From: Tuctoria greenei
Taxonomy: Eukaryota > Streptophyta > Magnoliopsida > Poales > Poaceae
Assembly (NCBI GenBank): GCA_036927565.1
Contig: JAYESD010000001.1
Span: 75,845,751 to 75,909,750 of the forward strand
DNA length: 64,000 nt
Direction of reading: 5' to 3'
The first letter of the stretch is position 1. Each line of letters opens with the position of its first letter. Below the pieces are notes generated by a model. It was given only the letters and a program-made list of their open reading frames with translations, had not been told where the DNA came from and made no database searches. Shown here piece after piece: positions 57,955 through 64,000 of the stretch. The translations under genes were made by a program, and so were the position numbers.

Positions 57955-58909
57955 TGAAAACTTGTAAACTTTGAGATGAAATTGTATCTGTAACTTGTAC
58001 ATATGTATATTGTTTTAGTGAAATTGACTTCTGTGATGATAATATTGTTGTCTTTTGTTCTGTGATGATTGTTGTTTTTTGTTCTGTGATTATATTGAAT
58101 TGACCTGGAAATTAGAAATAACAGCAGTAGTACTGCATGACTGTGAAAAACAATTATCACAGGCGGCTAGATACAAGTAAAGAAACATCTGTGATAACCT
58201 AATTTTCACAGGCGGTGTCTGTTATGGTAGAAACCGGCTGCGTTAAAGGGTCTTCACAGACGGCTGATATAGGTAAACTCCGTCTGTGATAACTTCATTA
58301 TCATAGACGGGTTAGTTATGCTTCAATAACCGTCTGTAAAGACACATTATCATTGACGGTTAGTTATGCTTCAAAACCCGCCTGTGAAGACATATTATCA
58401 TAGGCGGTTAGTTATGCTTCAAAATCCGCCTGTGAATACATATTATCATAGGCGGTTAGTTATGCTTCAATACCCGACTATGAAGACTCATTATCATAGG
58501 CGGTTAGTTATGCTTCAAAATCCGCCTGTGAAGACAAATTATCATTGGCGGTTAGTTATGCTTCAATACCCGGCTGTGAAGACTTCTTATCATAGGCGGT
58601 TAGTTATTCTTCAATAACCGTCTGTGATAAGACGTTTATCACAGACGGTTATATATGCTGCACGACCCGTCTGTGATAAAGTATTTTCACAGACGGCTAG
58701 CCTAAGTAAAGAACCGCCTATGATAATCGGTCTTCACAGGCGGCTAACCTTAGTGAAGAACCGCCTATGATAATTAGTCTTCACAGGCGGTTTCACTTCT
58801 CCGCCTGTGAAATTGCGGATTATCACAGACTCTTCATTTCAGACGGTTTTAAAAGCCGTCTGTGATAATAGGTTTGGAGCCGCCTGTGATGAGGCTTATT
58901 GTAGTAGTG
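57955..58909 (+). repeat. Right subterminal and terminal repeat zone of the CACTA element
   Basis: After an AT-rich 3' flank (57955-58150), 58155-58900 is filled with cacaggcgg / accgcctgtgataa motifs in both orientations. About five tandem 48-bp units (atcataggcggttagttatg) span 58340-58620. It ends TTATTGTAGTAGTG, inverted to the left end. The 48-bp period makes a spurious repetitive open frame. Confidence 0.88.
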
Positions 58910-59335
58910 CCAAAGAAAAGGAAGAAGCACTCCTCCCCACGTGGATGAAGAACCAACATTACTTTAAAGTGTGTCCCGACGGAACATTGCAAGCAGCGTG
59001 TGTCTGTCATGTTTGGTGTTCGTCATCAAGAAAAATTTATGTGTGCTCTCACTTTCATGTGCGTATGTGAGCAATCAGTTTCAATAATGTAAATCAAGAG
59101 TAGGAGAAAAACTGTTATTAGAGATCTTGATTAGTGTGTAAATATGCATTTGTTCGCCCATTGACTGTGTGTGCGGTCAAGGATGTAGGGTCACTGGGTC
59201 AGGGCCTAGCTGGCAGTAGAGAGCAGTGTGTCTAGGTTTACTTGTGTGTTTGGTCAATGGTCGGTGCGTGTGTTAATGGGTCAAGATGCTGCTTGCAAGT
59301 GGCAGCTGCATGCACATAAGAGCGATGGCGATGAC
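58910..59335 (+). other. Unassigned interval between CACTA and hAT-like elements
   Basis: No gene, repeat or element recognised. It begins with the CCA duplication of the CACTA element and ends with gcgatgac, the left target duplication of the next element. Confidence 0.5.
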
Positions 59336-60354
59336 TATAGTTTGCCAAATGGGTAAGACCCATCGGGCGGCCCGAGGCCCGACACAAAAAAGCACGGCCC
59401 GAGCACGGGTCCGATCCGAACAGAATTGTGGTGGGCCGGCCCGAGCACGGGCCCGATCCGAATAGAATCATGGCGGGCCAGCCCGAGCACGATAGTCGGG
59501 TCGTGCCTGGACCAACTTACCAACACGTTAGGCCAGCACGAGCCCGATACGATTTTTAAGCCGGCTCGATGCTGGCCCAAATACTCATATAAAAACTCAA
59601 TGTCTCATTCCAAACCCTAGCATCTCTCCCTCTCTCTCACGTAGTATTGGCGGCCGCACTGCACGACCCTCCCGCGCGCCGCCCTCGACCGCGCCTGGCG
59701 CCTCCCTCGCGGAGCGCTCTCCCCTCCTCTCTCTCCCCCGGCCGGCGGCGGTCGCGCCGCCCTCGCCTCTCCGTTGCGGTCGCGCCGCCCTCGCCCTCCC
59801 CTGCGTCGCGGCCGTGCCGCCCTCGCCCTCCCCTCCACTGAGGCTGGCGGATACAGACGGCCGTGTCGCCCAAGCCCTCCCCTCCGCTGAGGCCGGCGGA
59901 GCATGGCGGCCGCGCCGCCCTCGCCCTCCCCTTTGCTGCGGTTGCGCTGCCCTCGCCCTCCCCTCCGTTGAGGTCAGTGGAGCCCGGCGGCTGCGCCGCC
60001 CTCGCCCTCCTCCCCGCAGCGGTCGCGCCGCCCTCTCCCTCCCCTCCGCTGATGTCGGCGGAGCTCGAGTGGGGCGGGCGCGCGGTGCGAGAAAGCAGGA
60101 GCGCAGCGGTTCCCCACCGAGAATGGCGCTGGGCCTCTTGTGCCACCGGGCTTCTGGTGCCGGCCGTGTTGCCGTGCCGACCCGACACGAAAAAACGGTC
60201 GTCGTGTCATGCTTGGGCTGCTGTTTCGGCCCGGTGGCATGGCCCGGCACAGCACGGATGAAGCACCGGGCCCGTTTCGGGCCAGGCCACTTCATGTCGG
60301 GCAACATCCGGGCTGTGCCGGGCTTGGGCCGAGCGGCCCATTTGGCAAACTATA
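59336..60354 (+). mobile_element. hAT-like non-autonomous element with internal minisatellite (1019 bp)
   Basis: The ends are tatagtttgccaaatggg and its inverse cccatttggcaaactata, an 18-bp perfect inverted repeat. The 8-bp duplication GCGATGAC flanks it (59328-59335 and 60355-60362), the length hAT elements produce. The arms are rich in ggcccg / gcccggcacg, as in known plant hAT-derived elements. The middle (59680-60070) is a GC-rich array of ccgccctcgccctcccctcc units. Overlapping long frames on both strands are by-products of this repeat; no transposase is encoded. Confidence 0.85.
59680..60070 (+). repeat. GC-rich minisatellite inside the hAT-like element
   Basis: About eight degenerate units of 40-54 bp built on gccgccctcgccctcccctc followed by cgctgaggtcggcgg-like ends. 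Confidence 0.75.
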
Positions 60355-60529
60355 GCGATGACTGACATAATTCGGCCAGTAGGAGTAGGAAGTGGGCTCT
60401 AATTACGTCCATTACTGCATGGCTACATTAGTGGGCGCTTGAAGGTTGAGTTATGCGGCCAGTACAAGCTGTTCTTGCTGCGCGCGTGTGTGAAGAAACT
60501 CCAACATCGGCAGTGTCTTCCGCTACTCC

Positions 60530-61345
60530 AGTCAGCAGCAACTGGCAGCCGTCGTTCCAGCGCATCGGGCGGACGGGCGCGCGTCGGGGGAGTCGCTGCA
60601 GCGGGTTATGCAGGAGCTCGAGGATGCGCTGTGGAGCCTGCAGCATACGTTCATGGTCTCTGACGTGATGCAGCCGTACTGTCCCATCATCTACGCCACG
60701 GAGGGGTGTTCTACACCATGACCGGGTACTCCGTCAAGAAGGTCATTGGCCACAACTGCAGGTTCCCTGCAGGGGCCGGAGACGGACCAGGAGGAGGTGG
60801 CCAAGATCCGGGAGGCCGTCAAGACCGCCGGAGCTTCTGAGGCCGGCTGCTCAACTATCGCAAGGATGGTACGCCATTCTGGAACATGCTCCCCGTCACC
60901 CCATTCGCGACGACAACGGAAATGTCACCAAGTTCATCGGTTACGTACGAGTTTTGTTGCTGTTCGTTGACAACCAAAATTGGCCGGTGTGCTCTGTTTT
61001 TGGTTTGAGTGATGATGGCCATGGCTGCGCAGGATACAAGTAGATGTGAGCAAGTACACGGAGGGCCTGAGCGACAAGCGCGGGCGTGCGGCCCAATAGC
61101 TGCCGGTGTCGCTCATCCGCTATGACGGTGAGTTCATCCTCGATTCCCTTCCGCCCCAGCCGGAAGGCCACCGCTGTCTCGGCGCTGATCCCCTTTCCTC
61201 TGAAAATCTTTCGCAGAGCAGCAGGAGATGGCGATGTCATCGACCATGGAGGTGGTGCAAACAATTGAAGCGCCGGCCCTCGCAGGAGGACCAGGGGCAC
61301 GTAGAGATGCCGCCGCCGCTCACACCGTCCAGAGCCATCCAAGGC
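60530..61345 (+). pseudogene. Phototropin fragment (LOV domain), broken
   Basis: Joined across frames the plus strand reads phototropin-like: [84 protein letters not shown], then after an intron-like gap (about 60945-61033) VDVSKYTEG and LPVSLIRYDG. The GHNCRFLQ segment holds the flavin-reactive Cys of LOV domains. At least three frameshifts (near 60705, 60765 and 60840) and a TAG at about 61096 break it. It seems to keep an intron gap, which argues for a genomic fragment rather than a processed copy. No kinase domain follows. A blue-light receptor relic, probably carried or left by transposons. Confidence 0.8.
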
Positions 61346-61469
61346 GTTAGAGATATAGAGATTATATGTATTTTTTCTTTTCTACCTCTATTTATTGTGG
61401 TCTGTAGCTCTCAAAATAATACAAGTCCTATTCATAACATGATATTAGCACTATAGGAAACACTATCAT

Positions 61470-61690
61470 TTGCGACAGTCAAAACTATTTGCGACGGTCA
61501 ACCGTCGCAAATTGCGTTATTTGCGACGACCGGTCCAAAAGCCGTCGCAAACGCACCAGACGTCGCAAACACACCGGCCGTCGCAAGGGTTGTTTGCGAC
61601 GGTCAGAAAAAGAAGCCGTCGCAGATTACTTTAATTGAGATGGCCAACCCTAGGGTCGTTGCAATTTACGAGGCCGTCGCAAATTAAAGC
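61470..61690 (+). repeat. TTTGCGACGG subterminal repeats of the second CACTA element
   Basis: tttgcgacggtc, ccgtcgcaaat, tttgcgacgacc, ccgtcgcaaac, cgtcgcaaac, ccgtcgcaag, tttgcgacggtc, ccgtcgcaga and ccgtcgcaaa occur in about 220 bp. Confidence 0.85.
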
Positions 61691-61814
61691 GATATACCTC
61701 GACCTACCCTAAGCCTGACTCACTTCATTCCGCCGCCGCCGCCACTTCAGAGCGCACGCCGCTGTCGCGCCCGCCGCCGTTGCTGCCTCTCATGTAAGCT
61801 CCTCCTCCTGTCCC

Positions 61815-62112
61815 CCCCTCCTGCATGGCCGAGCGTCCCTCAACTCCCCCCTCCTCCATGGTCGAGCGCCCCTCCACCTCCCATGGCCGAGCGCCCCCTT
61901 CCCCTCCCTCCGTGGTCAAGCCCCCCCTCCCCTTGCTCTATGGTCGAGATCCCCCTCTCCACTCTCCATGGCCGACCCCCTCCCCTCCCTCCATGGTCAA
62001 GCTCTCCACCTCCATGGTCGAGCTTCTCCCTCCCCCTCCCTCCATAGCCGAGCCCCCCCCCCCCCCACCCTCCCATGGTCGAGCGCCCCCCCCCCCCCCC
62101 CCCCCCACCTTG
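61815..62112 (+). repeat. C-rich minisatellite (ccctccatggtcgagc units) with long C runs
   Basis: Units of about 18-36 bp containing atggtcgagc or atggccgagc separated by C-rich spacers. It ends in C runs of 10 and about 20 bases (62048-62106). The open frame across it is a repeat artefact. Confidence 0.75.
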
Positions 62113-62758
62113 CCTCTCTCCATGGACGATGGATTGTGATTGAATGTAATTTTATTGAAATGCATTTGAATAATGCAATTGAATTGTAATTAAAATGCAA
62201 CTGAATTTTGAATGCAATAGAATTGTTGATTATGCAATTCAATTTATAAATCCAATTTAATTGTTGATATGCAATACAAATTTGAAATATGTTAATTACA
62301 TGTTTATTAAATTATTGATTATGGAATTAGATCTCAACTTTTAATTATTAATATAATTACATGTTAATACTTACATGTAATTGCCTTCTTCAATGTTTCT
62401 TATATTTAATTGCTTATGTTTAGGTCAATGCTTATGTCTATGTTTAGAATAAAATTGTTTATGTTTAGGTTTATGTTTATTAATTTATAAACTACAATTT
62501 AATAATTGTTAAGTTTACATTTAGTTGAATTGCTTAGTTTTTTAGATTATGGTTATGATTTTTTGATTTGATTGTTTGAGTGTTACTATATGTACAAAAT
62601 TGGATTCGAGTAGGCTTGACCCGACACAACCCATTTACGGCCCGACAAGGCCCATTTAATTGGAAGTTAAAATATGCGTCTAAGTGGACACAAAGACGAA
62701 CGACGACAGTGCAGACGGAAAACACCCGCGCGTGTGGATGGTGGACCTCGACGGACCC

Positions 62759-63611
62759 TGTCGGAGTGTGATTTCGATAATTCTCCCGGTACTACCGTTG
62801 GCAGCCCGCGAGTTTGTAGTTCGGTTGTGGGCGCGCAGAGATTCAGAACACGATGGTAAGTTGACACGAGGATTTACGTGATTTGGGCCGCCTAAGCGTA
62901 ATACCCTACTCCACGGGGTGTGTAGTTGTTGTATTGAGCGTCTGAGCGCTTGTGGGCGTGTGTCAGAGCAGAGTCTGGCAAAATCTCTCTGTGTATCACT
63001 CGACCAGTCCTTTTATAGTACAAGGGCTGGTCGTTACATCGTTAGGCAGGCCCGACATGTGGCCCTGGCGGTTAGTGATGTTTAATACACAATTAATAAG
63101 CTTAATTACCCTTAATAGTGTGGTAACGCGCCTTGATAGTGGCGTTACTGGTATTAAGTGCCCTCCGATTGTGTGTCATTAAGATAGCATTAATGACACT
63201 TAATCGGGTCTTGAAGTATTTAATTGTCTCTTGAAGGTCCGAGCGATTGGAAGTCCACCACTCTACCTGTTGAGGTTGAATGTACGGCGGTTGGACGCGT
63301 GGAAGCTCCGGAGCTTACTGTCTTGGATGAGTAGGTCCAGTGCTGTTGTACACGTGTCGGTACCGGAGCTTCCCTCTGTCAGGAGTTCGATCCGGGGGTG
63401 CTACAAGGTTATCTAGTCCGGAGCTTCCCCATGCGTGGGATGTAGCTCTGGTTTAACGATACACGTGGCGGCACCAGGACTAACCATAGAAGGGAGGCAG
63501 GTCTGGTTCCGTATGACACGTGGGGCCTTTGGAGGTCTTCAACTCAGGTATGTGGTGTTCCTTAGCATTCTTTGCAGTCTCAAAGGGTATTCGGTACACA
63601 GGGTACCGACA
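62759..63611 (-). repeat. 3' LTR of a minus-strand Tat-type element (853 bp)
   Basis: On the minus strand it starts TGTCGGTACCCTGTG (63611) and ends CACACTCCGACA (62759), perfect TGTCGG/CCGACA ends. Homologous to 11297-12126 along its length, with TATA box tactataaaagg (63009-63020). The purine-rich tract lies on the high-coordinate side, so this is the 3' LTR and the element continues past 64000. Confidence 0.87.
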
Positions 63612-64000
63612 GTGGCCCCCTCGGACCACCTCTAGGAGAGACCTTTTGGATGAAGTCATTCTGCCGGAGGTGGGTATCGATTTTTGAGCCGTGTCTTCAA
63701 GGGCCTTTGGATGTGCCGTTGGCGGTAGTTCGCAGTTAAACCATCGCCGCGTGGTATATCCAGAATGCGACAGGTGATCTGAGCGTGCAGATCTCAAGCA
63801 ATTGAAGGTCGCTGGTTCCCGATACGAAAACCGTTTCGGTTCCGCGCGCCCTGTCAGGCCGCCGCCCTTGGGCTTCCCGCCTCTCATGATGACAACTGTT
63901 TGCCTGTGGTAAGGACCTCGACTTGATTGTCAGGGTGCCCCCTTGTCATTGGCAGGGTGAAGTTTTTGAACTGTATCATCGTCTTCTCTGCGGTTTCCAT
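63612..64000 (-). mobile_element. 3' internal end of the minus-strand Tat-type element
   Basis: Directly upstream (in element direction) of the LTR: a purine-rich tract at 63612-63640 parallel to that at 11276-11296, then sequence homologous to 10900-11290 of the plus-strand element. No gene end is visible before the window stops. Confidence 0.7.

Larger units (their letters stand above)
45077..58909 (+). mobile_element. Complete CACTA (En/Spm-type) DNA transposon, 13.8 kb, with three recognisable genes
   Basis: Starts CACTACTACAAAAAGC at 45077 and ends TTATTGTAGTAGTG at 58909, so the ends are inverted. A perfect 3-bp duplication CCA (45074-45076 and 58910-58912) flanks it, as CACTA elements make. 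Both subterminal zones are packed with cacaggcgg / aaccgcctgtga repeats. Inside: a SUMO E2-like gene (minus), a TNP2 transposase (minus), a small minus-strand frame, and a spliced Ulp1-type protease gene (plus). Both mobility-type genes are free of stops. It could be autonomous, which needs proof of expression and movement. Confidence 0.95.
61449..62758 (+). mobile_element. Left end of a second CACTA element, cut by a Tat LTR
   Basis: Begins CACTATAGGAAACACTATC and is followed by subterminal repeats of tttgcgacgg / ccgtcgcaaa in both orientations (61470-61690, about nine copies), the hallmark of another CACTA family. No matching right end (cctatagtg) is present before 62758, where the minus-strand Tat LTR starts, so the rest is displaced or lost. 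The interior shown is a C-rich minisatellite, an AT-rich stretch (62130-62560) of aatgcaattgaattg-like units, and an unassigned end. Confidence 0.7.

Noticed and set aside
58366..58617. Repetitive frame with MLQNPPVKTYYHRRLV units
   Set aside because: Created by the 48-bp subterminal repeats of the CACTA element; not a protein gene.
59597..60365. Frames of up to 236 codons in many frames
   Set aside because: By-product of the GC-rich minisatellite in the hAT-like element.
61825..62139. Proline-rich 104-codon frame
   Set aside because: Consists of the C-rich minisatellite and homopolymer C runs.

Overview
The window looks like gene-poor, transposon-packed nuclear DNA of a plant, most likely a grass. 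Evidence: nested Ty3/gypsy and Ty1/copia LTR retrotransposons, a Tat/Grande-type gypsy element with an antisense gene, two CACTA transposons, a hAT-like element with GGCCCG-rich ends, GC-rich promoter regions, and a broken phototropin copy. I see no intact host housekeeping gene, rRNA, tRNA or CRISPR array. The species cannot be fixed from the sequence.

Layout. 1-1546 is part of a minus-strand gypsy LTR that cuts a Tat-type gypsy element (1547-12126: decayed pol, 3' tandem hairpin repeats, antisense gene, 3' LTR). 12127-40500 is the 3' part of an older Tat-like element. Its LTR (14523-14615 plus 39699-about 40500) is split by a chromodomain gypsy element (14616-39698, target duplication ACTGG). 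A SIRE-like copia element (17231-about 34971) sits in the 5' LTR of that gypsy. A complete copia element (24084-32701, duplication CATGG) sits inside the first copia. A deletion at about 34971 removed the 3' end of the outer copia and the front half of the gypsy, fusing a copia env-like frame to gypsy RNase H. 40501-45076 is mostly unassigned.

45077-58909 is the centrepiece: a complete CACTA transposon with matching ends (CACTACTACAA...) and a CCA target duplication. It carries an uninterrupted 1133-residue TNP2-type transposase, and a six-exon gene that joins cleanly into 1040 codons with a transposase_24-like front and a Ulp1/C48 cysteine-protease end. About 140 bp downstream of the transposase, on the same strand, lies a five-exon SUMO E2 conjugating-enzyme-like gene (UBC9/SCE1 family) with the HPN motif and catalytic Cys kept. 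One in-frame stop can be avoided by an acceptor 9 nt downstream. One mobile element thus carries relatives of both a SUMO-attaching and a SUMO-removing enzyme. Arrays of the element's AGGCGG-type end repeats recur inside it next to its promoters.

58910-64000 holds a hAT-like element with an 8-bp duplication (59336-60354), a phototropin LOV pseudogene (about 60530-61345), the start of a second CACTA element (from 61449), a C-rich minisatellite, and a minus-strand LTR of the same Tat family seen at 11297 (62759-63611), whose element continues past the window.
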